Of a stretch of DNA of 10,744 nt, positions 1-7,515 are shown piece after piece. The stretch is from Burkholderiales bacterium (GTDB lineage Bacteria > Pseudomonadota > Gammaproteobacteria > Burkholderiales > Burkholderiaceae_D). Where the stretch lies: NCBI GenBank assembly GCA_028868455.1, contig JAGWUK010000051.1:1-10744 (forward strand), in the 5' to 3' direction. The number at the start of each line of letters is the position of its first letter. Position 1 is the stretch's first letter. A program made the translations under genes and the position numbers. The notes beneath the pieces were generated by a model. That model was not told where the DNA came from. It was given only the letters and a program-made list of their open reading frames with translations, and made no database searches.

Positions 1-143
1 GTATAACCGGCAGGCAGGTTTTGGCGTGCCCCCAACCAGGCAATCTTGCCATCGTTCACCGCGATGGCGGCGTCAGGTATTTCGCCATATCCATCTGCCA
101 TCGTGGCCAGATGGAGATTGATCCACAGACTATCCCATTGCAT
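1..143 (-). CDS. hutI: Imidazolonepropionase HutI, N-terminal part (runs off the left edge)
   Basis: HutI hydrolyses 4-imidazolone-5-propionate to N-formimino-L-glutamate, the third step of cytosolic histidine degradation. Only the first 47 codons are visible. They read MQWDSLWIN followed by LATM, a [11 protein letters not shown] segment and DGKIAWLG. This is the usual beginning of imidazolonepropionase: the first strands of the composite beta-sandwich that precedes the amidohydrolase barrel. The metal-binding histidines lie beyond the edge. The ATG overlaps the hutD stop codon by one base (TGATG), so translation is probably coupled to hutD. It would be the fourth gene of the hutUHDI transcript. 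Identity rests on the N-terminal pattern plus operon position. Confidence 0.88.
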   Translation of the reverse strand, partial: MQWDSLWINLHLATMADGYGEIPDAAIAVNDGKIAWLGARQNLPAGY

Positions 144-751
144 CAGCTATCACCTACATTTAAAAAATGGACACGGATCAGGTACAGAACGGCCTCATCA
201 TCTGCGCTCAGTTCCAGCCGTATTCCGGCGTGTTCACGGGATTCTTCGAACAGGCACAAATCGTTTTCCTGCATGCGTTCGCCGTTGTGCAGCGTGGCGC
301 CGCCGCTGGCGCAATACAAAAGCAATTGCTGGGCATCGTGGGCTTCCACAAAGTGCTGACCGCCGCGCAATCTCTGCATGAAATGCGTGCAGACATCGCG
401 TCGCGTCATCATATTCAGATCAATGACGGTTCCGCCCGTGAGTTCTGCACGGATACTGGTTTCGCCAGCAAAGATATACGGCGGACTATCTTGCTGCAGA
501 AAAATTTCTTTCGGGCGCTGTTGTTCGCCACCGCTATGCAGGACTAAACCGTCACCTTTGAGTATGGCAAGCGTTCTGTCAATCTGAGGAAAATGCGAAA
601 ACGGACCATCCACATCAACCTGCGCTGTGCTCAGGCGCCAGACGAAATTATCGAGACCGGCACCCGGTGGAAAAATTGCCAGTTCGGTTGTACTGCCGCC
701 GCCATTTTTCCACGGCATGACCTGATAGTTTTCCGGGGTCCATTTACGCAT
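143..751 (-). CDS. hutD: HutD family cupin protein, accessory to histidine degradation
   Basis: HutD proteins are small cytosolic bicupins found in proteobacterial hut operons. They have no established enzymatic reaction and are thought to tune the pathway, perhaps by binding an intermediate such as formylglutamate. The hallmark [11 protein letters not shown] motif is at residues 13-23, followed by a W-R-LS-A-V segment and [16 protein letters not shown], all typical of the family. The chosen ATG at 751 gives 202 aa, the family's usual length, and starts 14 bases after the hutH stop. An in-frame ATG at 802 would add 17 residues and overlap hutH by 37 bases. I prefer 751 because homologues begin close to the PWKNG motif. 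Neither start has a strong Shine-Dalgarno sequence, which fits coupling to hutH. Confidence 0.9.
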   Translation of the reverse strand: MRKWTPENYQVMPWKNGGGSTTELAIFPPGAGLDNFVWRLSTAQVDVDGPFSHFPQIDRTLAILKGDGLVLHSGGEQQRPKEIFLQQDSPPYIFAGETSIRAELTGGTVIDLNMMTRRDVCTHFMQRLRGGQHFVEAHDAQQLLLYCASGGATLHNGERMQENDLCLFEESREHAGIRLELSADDEAVLYLIRVHFLNVGDS

Positions 752-765
752 AGACTTTTTGCCTG

Positions 766-2307
766 TCAGTTGAGATACAAATGTTGATAAAGATGCTGAC
801 ATTGTGCACTCAGATGACCGTCGACGACCAGTGTTTTTGCAGCTTCGATATCAGGTGCGAAGAAACGGTCCTTATCGTAAAACGCCACTTTTTCACGCAA
901 CAACTGATGAACTTGCGTCAGCATGCCGGACGTTTTTAACGGCGCATGAAAATCGACACCCTGCGCCGCAGCCAGCAGTTCGATACCGACGATGGTAGCG
1001 GTGTTGTGTGCCATTTCGTGCAGACGGCGCGCACCGTAAGTTGCCATACTGACGTGGTCTTCCTGATTGGCCGAAGTCGGAATCGTATCGACGCTGGACG
1101 GATGTGCATGCGATTTATTTTCGGATGCCAGTGCCGCCGCAGTCACATGCGCAATCATGAAACCGGAATTCAGTCCGGATGACGGCACCAGGAAAGGCGG
1201 CAGACCAGAGATTGACGCGTCAATCAGCAGGGCAATACGCCGTTCGGAGATCGAACCGATTTCTGCAATCGCCAGTGCCAGTGTATCGGCCGCAAAAGCG
1301 ACCGGTTCGGCGTGGAAATTGCCGCCGGAAATCACTTCACCGGTATCAACGAAGACCAGCGGATTATCGGTAACCGCGTTGGCTTCGGTCAGCAGTGTCC
1401 GCGCGGCGTTGTTGATGATGTCCAGACAGGCGCCCATAACTTGCGGCTGGCAGCGCAGGCAATACGGATCTTGCACGCGTTCGTCATTGACCAGATGCGA
1501 GCGGCGGATTTCGCTGCCTTCGAGCAGGCTGCGATAGATTTGCGCTGTGGCGATCTGGCCTGGCTGACCACGCGTGGCATGGATTCTCGGATCAAACGGT
1601 GCATCACTGCCTTTGGCGGCATCGACTGAAAGTGCGCCGGTCACGGTTGCGGCTTCCAGCAGACGTTCAGCTAAAAACAGGCCATGCAAAGCCAGCCCGG
1701 TGGAAACCTGTGTGCCATTGATCAGCGCCAGACCTTCTTTAGCTGCCAGTACGACCGGTTTGATGCCAGCCGCGGCCAATGCTTCTTTGGCGGCGACCAG
1801 TTTGCCGTTCACGCGTACATCGCCTTCGCCGAGCAGACCCAGCGTCATATGCGACAACGGCGCGAGGTCGCCAGAAGCCCCCACTGAACCTTTGACCGGA
1901 ATCGCCGGCATGATGCCAGCGTTATACATGGCGATCATGCTGTCGATGACCGAGGCGCGGATGCCTGAGTAGCCGCGTGCGAGGCTGCCGATTTTCATGG
2001 CCAGAATCAGACGCACGACTTCGTCGGCAATCAGTTCGCCGGAACCGACCGAATGCGACATGATCAGATTGCGCTGCAATAGTTCCAGCTGATCATCGGG
2101 GATGCGCGTCTTTGCCAGCTTGCCGAAACCGGTGTTGATGCCGTAAGCCGCATCGCCTTTGGCGACAATTTTGTCGATGGTCGCCGATGCAGCATTAATG
2201 TCTGCATAAGCTGTCTGTGCCAGCGACAAGGGGCGCGCTTCGCGCCAGATTGCACGCAGATCGGACAAGCTGAATTTACCGGGTTGAATTTCCAGAGGAG
2301 TCGTCAT
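766..2307 (-). CDS. hutH: Histidine ammonia-lyase HutH
   Basis: HutH removes ammonia from L-histidine to give trans-urocanate, the committing step of the pathway, as a cytosolic homotetramer. The Ala-Ser-Gly triad that cyclises to the MIO electrophile is at residues 144-146 in the context [14 protein letters not shown]. The conserved AYGINTGFG loop carrying the active-site tyrosine is near residues 54-62. Also present are QDHVSMA and the GNFHAEP segment near the middle. Length is 513 aa, standard for HutH. The start at 2307 ([10 protein letters not shown]) is preferred over an in-frame ATG at 2328, which would add only MRIRKKK. The A-rich AGAAAG just upstream is a weak ribosome site. The gene follows hutU by 134 bases and precedes hutD by 14. 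Confidence 0.96.
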   Translation of the reverse strand: MTTPLEIQPGKFSLSDLRAIWREARPLSLAQTAYADINAASATIDKIVAKGDAAYGINTGFGKLAKTRIPDDQLELLQRNLIMSHSVGSGELIADEVVRLILAMKIGSLARGYSGIRASVIDSMIAMYNAGIMPAIPVKGSVGASGDLAPLSHMTLGLLGEGDVRVNGKLVAAKEALAAAGIKPVVLAAKEGLALINGTQVSTGLALHGLFLAERLLEAATVTGALSVDAAKGSDAPFDPRIHATRGQPGQIATAQIYRSLLEGSEIRRSHLVNDERVQDPYCLRCQPQVMGACLDIINNAARTLLTEANAVTDNPLVFVDTGEVISGGNFHAEPVAFAADTLALAIAEIGSISERRIALLIDASISGLPPFLVPSSGLNSGFMIAHVTAAALASENKSHAHPSSVDTIPTSANQEDHVSMATYGARRLHEMAHNTATIVGIELLAAAQGVDFHAPLKTSGMLTQVHQLLREKVAFYDKDRFFAPDIEAAKTLVVDGHLSAQCQHLYQHLYLN

Positions 2308-2441
2308 TTTTTTCTTTCTGATACGCAAATGAAATCGCTTTATCCATGAGCCTTTCGAGACATTTTCGCTCTGTAAGGCGCATGAAATATGCGGTTTCTA
2401 TTTCTGATTTAAATGCTAATCACGCAAAGTTCGCGTAATGC
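2308..2441 (-). other. hutU-hutH intercistronic spacer with small hairpins
   Basis: These 134 bases have no credible reading frame. Two small inverted repeats are visible. ATCACGC (2419-2425) can pair with GCGTAAT (2433-2439) around a 7-base loop, including one G-U pair, directly after the hutU stop. CGCAT (2379-2383) can pair with ATGCG (2389-2393). Neither is followed by a T-run in the transcribed direction, so they do not look like terminators. They could be RNA-processing or mRNA 3'-end-protecting structures. No HutC-like palindrome or clear promoter is seen, so hutH is probably transcribed with hutU. Confidence 0.4.
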
Positions 2442-4133
2442 TTATTTGATCATTGGCAAATGCAAGCCTTCGCGTTTGGCGCAGGCAATCGCTTGCTCGT
2501 AACCTGCATCGGCATGACGCATCACGCCGGAGCCGCAGTCGTTGACCAGTACCCGCGCCAGACGTTTGGCGGCTGCTTCGCTGCCGTCGGCCACGATGAC
2601 CATGCCGGAGTGCTGCGAATAGCCCATGCCAACGCCGCCACCATGATGCAAGGATACCCAGCTGGCGCCGCCAGCCGTATTAAGCAGCGCGTTCAGCAAA
2701 GGCCAGTCGGAAACCGCGTCGGTGCCGTCTTTCATGCCTTCAGTTTCGCGGTTCGGGCTGGCGACCGAGCCGGTATCGAGATGATCGCGACCGATGACGA
2801 TCGGCGCTTTCAGCTCACCGTTTTTGACCATGTCGTTAAACGCCAGGCCCGCAATATGGCGTTCGCCCAGACCCAACCAGCAAATGCGTGCCGGCAAACC
2901 CTGGAAAGCAATGCGCTCGCCTGCCATGTCCAGCCATTTGTGTACGCCGGCATTATGCGGGAACAGCTCTTTGATTTTGGCATCAGTTTTACGAATATCT
3001 TCCGGGTCGCCTGACAAGGCAACCCAGCGGAATGGGCCTTTGCCATCGCAGAACAAAGGACGGATATAGGCTGGCACGAAGCCGGGGAAATCAAAAGCGT
3101 TTTTGACACCCTGATCGTAGGCAACCTGACGGATATTATTGCCGTAATCGACCGTCGGAATGCCCATCGCATGAAAATCCAGCATCGCCTGCACATGCAC
3201 CGCGCAAGCGTGGGCAGCATCGGCGGTGAGTTGTGCATGCTGGCTGGCGTCTTGCTGTGCAGCTTTCCATTGCGCGACCGTCCAGCCTATCGGCAAGTAG
3301 CCATTGATCAGATCGTGCGCAGAAGTCTGGTCGGTCACCAGATCCGGCTTCATGCCACCAGCTTTGGCACGCTTGACCAGCTCCGGCAGAATTTCAGCAG
3401 CGTTGCCAAGCAAGGCGATGGAGATCGCTTCTTTCCGATCGCAATGATGCTTGATCAGCGCCAATGCATCATCGAGGTCTTTCGCTTGTTTATCGACATA
3501 GCGGGTACGCAGACGGAAGTCGATGCTTGATTGCTGACACTCAATATTCAACGATACGGCTCCGGCAAAACTCGCTGCCAAAGGCTGTGCGCCACCCATA
3601 CCGCCCAGACCTGCCGTCAAAATCCAGCGGCCGCCCCAGTCGCCATTGAAATGCTGACGACCGGCTTCGGCGAAAGTTTCGTACGTGCCTTGCACGATGC
3701 CCTGTGTGCCGATGTAAATCCAGCTACCTGCTGTCATCTGTCCATACATGAACAAACCCTTGCGGTCGAGCTCGTTGAAATGTTCCCAGTTTGCCCATTT
3801 CGGTACGAGGTTGGAATTGGCGATCAGCACGCGCGGTGCATCAGCATGCGTTTTGAAAACGCCAACCGGTTTGCCAGACTGAATCAGCAAGGTTTCATCT
3901 TCGTCCAGCGCTTTCAGCGATGCCAGAATCTGGTCATAGCATTCCCAGTTGCGCGCAGCACGACCTATGCCGCCGTACACCACCAGATGCCTGGGATTTT
4001 CCGCCACAGCCGGGTCGAGATTGTTTTGAATCATGCGGTACGCTGCTTCAGCAACCCAGGTTTTGCATACTTTTTCAGCACCGCGTGGCGCATGGATTTC
4101 GCGGCTGGCGTCCCAGCGTGGATCGTTGTTCAT
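2442..4133 (-). CDS. hutU: Urocanate hydratase (urocanase) HutU
   Basis: HutU adds water to urocanate to form 4-imidazolone-5-propionate, using tightly bound NAD+ as an electrophile. It acts in the cytosol as a homodimer. The glycine-rich NAD-binding motif [10 protein letters not shown] is at residues 175-184. The conserved [11 protein letters not shown] segment places the family's invariant cysteine at residue 418 (Cys410 in the Pseudomonas putida enzyme). [15 protein letters not shown] near residues 53-67 and [15 protein letters not shown] near the C terminus are further family signatures. The 563-aa length is normal. The ATG at 4133 is preceded by a good AAGGAGA ribosome site. It is the first gene of the hut operon, behind the operator at 4268-4287. 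Confidence 0.97.
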   Translation of the reverse strand: MNNDPRWDASREIHAPRGAEKVCKTWVAEAAYRMIQNNLDPAVAENPRHLVVYGGIGRAARNWECYDQILASLKALDEDETLLIQSGKPVGVFKTHADAPRVLIANSNLVPKWANWEHFNELDRKGLFMYGQMTAGSWIYIGTQGIVQGTYETFAEAGRQHFNGDWGGRWILTAGLGGMGGAQPLAASFAGAVSLNIECQQSSIDFRLRTRYVDKQAKDLDDALALIKHHCDRKEAISIALLGNAAEILPELVKRAKAGGMKPDLVTDQTSAHDLINGYLPIGWTVAQWKAAQQDASQHAQLTADAAHACAVHVQAMLDFHAMGIPTVDYGNNIRQVAYDQGVKNAFDFPGFVPAYIRPLFCDGKGPFRWVALSGDPEDIRKTDAKIKELFPHNAGVHKWLDMAGERIAFQGLPARICWLGLGERHIAGLAFNDMVKNGELKAPIVIGRDHLDTGSVASPNRETEGMKDGTDAVSDWPLLNALLNTAGGASWVSLHHGGGVGMGYSQHSGMVIVADGSEAAAKRLARVLVNDCGSGVMRHADAGYEQAIACAKREGLHLPMIK

Positions 4134-4204
4134 TGCTTATCTCCTTCAGTTATGGTCGGCATCACGGCTGGACAAGCGTCGAAAAAATGCACTTGCCCGA
4201 CTGT

Positions 4205-4222
4205 CCGGATATAAAAATCCGG
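4205..4222 (-). repeat. CCGGAT hairpin in the hutU leader
   Basis: CCGGAT (4205-4210) and ATCCGG (4217-4222) form a perfect 6-bp stem with a 6-base A-rich loop. A third copy of CCGGAT sits at 4237-4242. If transcription starts just inside the hutU side of the operator, this element is in the 5' untranslated leader, about 70 bases before the start codon. It lacks a U-tract, so it is not a terminator. It could be an mRNA structure or a second protein-binding site. Confidence 0.35.
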
Positions 4223-4263
4223 TCTTTGCAAACAAACCGGATCAGTGTGAATCATGGAAAGAA

Positions 4264-4292
4264 AGTTTAAGTTGTATATACAACTTATGCAA
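4264..4292 (-). promoter_or_regulatory. Candidate hut operon promoter
   Basis: Read on the minus strand, TTGCAT (4287-4292) and TAAACT (4264-4269) are separated by exactly 17 bases, matching a sigma-70 layout, though each hexamer is only a fair match. The spacer is almost entirely the HutC-like palindrome, which would place a bound repressor over the RNA polymerase site. This would give a leader of about 120 bases before hutU. Confidence 0.4.
4268..4287. promoter_or_regulatory. Palindromic operator, probable HutC binding site
   Basis: TAAGTTGTATATACAACTTA is a perfect 20-bp palindrome with a TGTATATACA core. HutC operators described in Pseudomonas and other proteobacteria have the same TGTATATACA-type core. 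It lies 135 bases upstream of hutU and about 160 bases upstream of the divergent rhodanese gene. HutC is a GntR-family repressor released by urocanate, so this site would link hut expression to pathway flux. The hutC gene at 7516 supports the assignment. I saw no second copy of this palindrome in the window, including upstream of hutC. Confidence 0.85.
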
Positions 4293-4445
4293 GCAAATAT
4301 TGCAGCCTGTCGCAATTATTTTCAGCACCGGGTCGGCGCCATCAATTTGGCGTGATCTTGCTGCTCTATGCCTTTTTAGCCACTACTTTGCAACGACATA
4401 AAAGGGGATCATCGTTCTGTTCCAACACCATCGAAAGGAAACGCC

Positions 4446-4853
4446 GTGTCCGTTGTTACCGAAATTTCTGCAGCCAGCAGCGCCGAAGCCCTGCACCATT
4501 TTTCAAACTCCTTGCGCTTTGAAACCGATTGCTGGGATACGCATCACGCCATGTCTGAAGGTCAGGCCGATTTCGTCTTGCTGGATGTGCGTAGTCCTGA
4601 GCAGTACGCAAAAGGCCATGTGCCAGGCGCCATCAATCTACTCAGGGGGAAAATCATCGCCTCCAGACTAGCCAGCTATCCGGCAGACACCTTGTTTGTG
4701 ACGTACTGCGCTGGCCCGCATTGCAATGGCGCGACGCGTGCAGCGATCAAACTGGCGCAGCTGGGTCGCCCCGTCAAAATCATGATAGGCGGCATCACCG
4801 GTTGGCTGAATGAAGGCTTTAGCCTGACGACAGAGATTGCTGAACTGGCATGA
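4446..4853 (+). CDS. Single-domain rhodanese-like sulfurtransferase
   Basis: A 135-aa cytosolic rhodanese-fold protein. The family moves a sulfane sulfur through a persulfide on an active-site cysteine; the physiological donor and acceptor here cannot be told. The CH2-type motifs LLDVRSPEQYAKGHVPGAINL (about residues 45-65, including the conserved Asp-Val-Arg) and IGGITGWLNEGF (about 114-125) are clear. The active-site loop reads YCAGPHCNGATRAA. The CNGATR part fits the CX4R persulfide loop, making Cys93 the likely catalytic residue, with a second cysteine at 88 that could form a disulfide or relay sulfur. The start is GTG, with AAAGGAAA about eight bases upstream. Its stop overlaps the next gene's ATG (ATGA), so the two were probably an operon before the second gene decayed. 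Confidence 0.85.
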   Translation: MSVVTEISAASSAEALHHFSNSLRFETDCWDTHHAMSEGQADFVLLDVRSPEQYAKGHVPGAINLLRGKIIASRLASYPADTLFVTYCAGPHCNGATRAAIKLAQLGRPVKIMIGGITGWLNEGFSLTTEIAELA

Positions 4854-5156
4854 GTGCGGCAACGAAAGCGGCAACATGCAGCGTACGCCCTGCCCTCGCC
4901 GCTGACGCGGCAGGCTTGCTGCAACTGATGCGTGAACTGGCGACTCAAAAAATTGTATGTCACCGCAACGGCACGCCAGCTTGGCATAGGCCGGACATTG
5001 ATGGAAACCGTGATTGGCCATGCAAGGCAATATGGTTGTGGCAGATTAAAATGGGATGTGCTGCCAGACAATTGCAATGCAAAACGGTTTTACAGGCGGC
5101 TTGGAGGTGAACCGGTAAGTGACTGGGAAGCATGGGCCTTGCAACTCACGCCCTGA
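4850..5156 (+). pseudogene. GNAT acetyltransferase remnant, internally deleted and frameshifted
   Basis: From the ATG at 4850 the frame gives a typical GNAT N terminus, with VRPALAADAAGLLQLMRELA corresponding to beta1-alpha1. It then turns into non-family sequence and stops at 5110. A second frame, readable from about 4938 to the stop at 5156, gives LKKLYV, then the acetyl-CoA pyrophosphate loop RQLGIGRTLME, then LKWDVLPDN, AKRFYRRLG and a matching C terminus. Joining the two leaves out roughly 50-60 residues (beta2, beta3 and part of beta4) that the family always has, and the frames differ. A deletion whose length is not a multiple of three, near 4935-4951, explains this. Intact relatives transfer an acetyl group from acetyl-CoA to a small-molecule or protein amine. 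The ATG overlaps the rhodanese stop. Confidence 0.8.
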
Positions 5157-5529
5157 TCTTATTCAAGGCTGCATTCATCGTTGGATAGCGCGGCTCGTGA
5201 TTAAATAACGACGCTGTCTGTCCCTGAAGTGAAAACTGGTGCACACCTTTCCTGGCATGATGATGAGCGAGCTGAAAAGAAGTTGATCCAAGTGAACAAC
5301 GGCGACAACCGGCAGCAAACAATTCGCTGATGGCAGGCATGCCCGGCACGCCCATGATGTTGACCGGAATATCCAGCCTGTTTGCAATCGCAGAAACAAT
5401 TTCAGCAACGCGCAAGCCCGGCAAAAAAGCAGCGCCGGATTTGGCCATCCTTGTCGGCAAGAAAACGCCGGACTGCACTGCGTAAACTTGCAGGCAATCC
5501 GGCGCTTTAGTGCATGCAATTTTATCCGT
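5146..5529 (-). pseudogene. C-terminal fragment of an isocitrate lyase/PEP mutase family protein
   Basis: About 127 codons are open, from the stop at 5530-5532 to the terminator codon at 5146. They contain, in order, CLQVYA, a FLPGLRVAEIVSAIANRL segment, PVNIMGVPGMPAISELFAAG, RRCSLGS and a final YPTMNAAL. These match the last third of the ICL/PEPM barrel family (PVNv...PGlP...ELaalGvrRvSvGs...YaeMNal). Intact members are about 250-290 aa and cleave or rearrange oxo-acid and phosphonate substrates. The catalytic front half of the barrel, with its Mg2+-binding acids, is absent. There is no ATG in frame near the beginning; a GTG at 5478 is possible. Conserved positions such as the VSVGSALA stretch are altered. 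It follows the SDR gene on the same strand and overlaps the GNAT remnant tail-to-tail by 11 bases. Confidence 0.7.
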
Positions 5530-5534
5530 TCATA

Positions 5535-6314
5535 TCAGGCATCGAAGCCACCATCGGCCTTGAGATTGGCGCCGGTAATGAATGCCGCGTCGTCGCTGGC
5601 CAGATAAGCAACCAGGCTGGCGATCTGCGCGCCCGTGCCATATTTACCAGTTGCCATGTAACTGCGCATCGTGTCGGCAAAAGCACCGCTGGCCGGATTC
5701 ATTTCCGTATCAACTGGGCCGGGCTGTACATTATTGACGGTAATGCCACGCGCCCCCAGATCACGCGCCAGACCACGGGTGAAAGAAGCTACCGCGCCTT
5801 TGGTCAATGCATACAGTGACAGGCCCGGCACAGGTACATAATCACTATTGACGCTGCCTATGTTGATGATGCGCCCTCCCTCTTTCATATGACGCTGCGC
5901 TTCTTGCGAGGCAACAAAGACGCCAGTCACGTTGACAGCGATCAGACGCTGATAATCATCCATCGTGATATCGGCGATGCCACCGGCGACCAGTGCACCT
6001 GCATTGTTGACGAGGATATCGAGACTACCAAATTCTGCCACCGTTTTTGCAACCGCCTGTCTGACGGCATCTGTATCCTGTGCGTCGGCACGAATAGCCA
6101 GCGCCTTGCCGCCAGTTGAGCGTATGTCCGCCACAAGTTGCTCTGCCTGCTGCGCACTGCTGGAATAAGTGATGGCAACTGCAGCGCCATCCATCGCCAG
6201 CTTGCGTGCAATCGCCGCGCCGATGCCACGTGAGCCACCGGTGATCAATGCTGTCTTACCAGCCAGATTTGTTTTGGATGAGACGTTTGCTTGTGTATTG
6301 AATACTTGGGTCAT
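5535..6314 (-). CDS. Short-chain dehydrogenase/reductase (classical SDR, FabG-like)
   Basis: A 259-aa cytosolic NAD(P)-dependent oxidoreductase of the classical SDR family. The cofactor motif TGGSRGIG is at residues 25-32, NNAG at 103-106, the tetrad Asn at about 128, catalytic Ser154, Tyr168 and Lys172 (YALTK), and the PGPVDTEM segment at 198-205. The substrate cannot be read from sequence. Such genes are often annotated as 3-oxoacyl-ACP reductase, but the location away from fatty-acid genes argues for another ketone or alcohol substrate. The ATG has a strong AGAGGAAAA ribosome site. The divergent LysR gene and the shared spacer suggest that LysR controls it. Confidence 0.93.
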   Translation of the reverse strand: MTQVFNTQANVSSKTNLAGKTALITGGSRGIGAAIARKLAMDGAAVAITYSSSAQQAEQLVADIRSTGGKALAIRADAQDTDAVRQAVAKTVAEFGSLDILVNNAGALVAGGIADITMDDYQRLIAVNVTGVFVASQEAQRHMKEGGRIINIGSVNSDYVPVPGLSLYALTKGAVASFTRGLARDLGARGITVNNVQPGPVDTEMNPASGAFADTMRSYMATGKYGTGAQIASLVAYLASDDAAFITGANLKADGGFDA

Positions 6315-6353
6315 GTCGTTTTCCTCTTTAGTGAAGCCTGATTAGGTTGGTAC

Positions 6354-6360
6354 GGTTGAA
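6354..6360 (+). promoter_or_regulatory. Third GGTTGAA half-site near the SDR gene
   Basis: GGTTGAA occurs here and again as both halves of the inverted repeat centred at 6448, as TTCAACC (6440-6446) and GGTTGAA (6450-6456). This copy is 40 bases before the SDR start codon. LysR-type regulators commonly use one dyad plus an extra half-site at the target promoter, so it may be an activation half-site. A 7-base match alone is weak evidence. Confidence 0.3.
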
Positions 6361-6430
6361 CTTCTTTAATCCGTGATTGGATGAAGCCATTTTGTGCTTT
6401 TTAAATGGTTACAAGTAGTCCACAATCGAT

Positions 6431-6465
6431 ATCTTCACTTTCAACCAAAGGTTGAAAGTGAAGAT
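6431..6465. promoter_or_regulatory. Perfect 16-bp inverted repeat upstream of lysR, probable regulator site
   Basis: ATCTTCACTTTCAACC (6431-6446) and its exact reverse complement (6450-6465) flank an AAA spacer. The repeat sits in the 181-base divergent spacer, 30 bases before the LysR start codon. The inner part TTCAACC-AAA-GGTTGAA has the size of a LysR-type dyad. The full 16-bp perfection is longer than such sites usually are. As RNA it would form a very stable hairpin next to the lysR ribosome site (AAGGAAA), so control of lysR translation is also possible. There is no U-tract for termination. Confidence 0.65.
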
Positions 6466-6495
6466 CAAAATCAAAGACTTACAAGGAAAAAAATC

Positions 6496-7431
6496 ATGGA
6501 AACACTGGCGAGCATAGAAGCTTTTGTCCGGAGCGCGGAAGCAGGCAGTTTTTCGCAGGCGGCGCGCAATCTGGGCTTGACGCCAGCAGCCGTCAGTAAA
6601 AATGTCGCCAAGCTGGAATCGCGCTTAGGCATACGCTTGTTCCAGCGCAGTACGCGCAGCCTGATACTGACGGAGGCCGGAGAAATATTCCTGGCGCAGA
6701 TCAGAAGTGGGCTCGACAGCATACAGGCGGCTCTGGCGAATATAGAAAATGTCGCAGGCAAACCCGCTGGCGTGCTCAAGATCAGTCTTGCACTGGCCTT
6801 CGGGCGTGATTACGTTTTGCCAGCGGTAAATGATTTTATTAACATTTACCCCGATGTCATCCCTGACCTGCATTTTGATAACCGTAGCGTAGACCTGATC
6901 GCTGAAGGCTTTGATGTTGCCATCGGCGGTGGCATAGAACTTGTGCCGGGTGTTGTCGCACGTGAAATAGGGCGCGCCCATATCATACCGGTTGCCTCGC
7001 CAGCCTATATCGCCGCACACAATATGCCAACAAAACCTGCCGAGCTGGCTCATCTGGATGGCATTATTCGTCGCTCGCCACAAAGCGGCAGGCTGCGCTC
7101 CTGGACGCTACGCAATGCTGCGGGTGAAGAAGCACACATGGAACTCAAAACACGCATGATCATGGATGACCCCGAAGCCATGTGTCGTGCTGCCTTGCTG
7201 GATTTGGGTGTGGCCATGGTGCCCAAGCTACATGCCTTGCCTTATCTGGAGAGGGGGACGCTGCTGCGCGTACTGCCAGACTGGCATGCCGATATTGGCC
7301 CAATTGCGCTGTACTATGCCAGCAGCAAACTCATGCCTGCCAAGACCAGGCTGTTTGTCGATTTTCTCCTCACGCGTTTTCGGGAGCTGGATATCGCAGG
7401 CAAATTTTCTGCCTTGCCGCGAAAAAAATAA
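6496..7431 (+). CDS. LysR-family transcriptional regulator
   Basis: A 311-aa LysR-type regulator. The N-terminal winged helix-turn-helix spans about residues 1-60 (FSQAARNLGLTPAAVSKNVAKLESRLGIRLFQRSTR), followed by a linker helix and a periplasmic-binding-protein-like effector domain (about 90-295). Such proteins are usually tetramers that bind a small effector and activate the divergently transcribed neighbour while repressing themselves. The start at 6496 is chosen because AAGGAAAA precedes it and METLASIEAF is the usual family N terminus. A GTG at 6394 would add 34 residues encoded across the inverted repeat and is unlikely. The AVSKNVAKLE helix resembles the CrgA/AaeR-like group, many of which sit beside SDR or quinone-oxidoreductase genes. 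The effector is unknown. Confidence 0.92.
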   Translation: METLASIEAFVRSAEAGSFSQAARNLGLTPAAVSKNVAKLESRLGIRLFQRSTRSLILTEAGEIFLAQIRSGLDSIQAALANIENVAGKPAGVLKISLALAFGRDYVLPAVNDFINIYPDVIPDLHFDNRSVDLIAEGFDVAIGGGIELVPGVVAREIGRAHIIPVASPAYIAAHNMPTKPAELAHLDGIIRRSPQSGRLRSWTLRNAAGEEAHMELKTRMIMDDPEAMCRAALLDLGVAMVPKLHALPYLERGTLLRVLPDWHADIGPIALYYASSKLMPAKTRLFVDFLLTRFRELDIAGKFSALPRKK

Positions 7432-7515
7432 CTGTCGCAGGTGGATATGTTCACCACCCCCGCCTGCCTATGAGAAAATGCAGCCATCCGCCATTATTCT
7501 ATTGCCCGCTATCCT

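Larger units (their letters stand above)
4134..4445. other. Divergent control region between hutU and the rhodanese gene
   Basis: This 312-base stretch without a gene holds, from the hutU side, the hutU ribosome site (about 4141-4147), a CCGGAT hairpin in the presumed hutU leader (4205-4222), a third CCGGAT copy at 4237-4242, and the candidate hut promoter with its palindromic operator (4264-4292). It also has a small inverted repeat CGCCA/TGGCG (4337-4341 and 4348-4352). The rhodanese side has an AAAGGAA ribosome site just before 4446. I could not pick out a convincing promoter for the rhodanese gene. Open frames here are short and lack ribosome sites. Confidence 0.6.

Noticed and set aside
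752..802. N-terminal extension of hutD from the ATG at 802
   Set aside because: It would overlap hutH by 37 bases and add 17 residues not expected before the PWKNG motif. I cannot fully exclude it.
1067..1537. 156-codon open frame on the plus strand opposite hutH
   Set aside because: Fully antisense to hutH, with low-complexity Ser/Arg-rich sequence and no recognisable domain.
3531..4214. 227-codon open frame on the plus strand opposite hutU
   Set aside because: It lies antisense to the conserved hutU gene, has no family resemblance and no ribosome site. Its length is a by-product of hutU codon use.
6394..6495. Extended LysR start (GTG at 6394)
   Set aside because: The extra 34 residues are encoded across the inverted repeat, and the ATG at 6496 has a proper ribosome site and the usual LysR N terminus.
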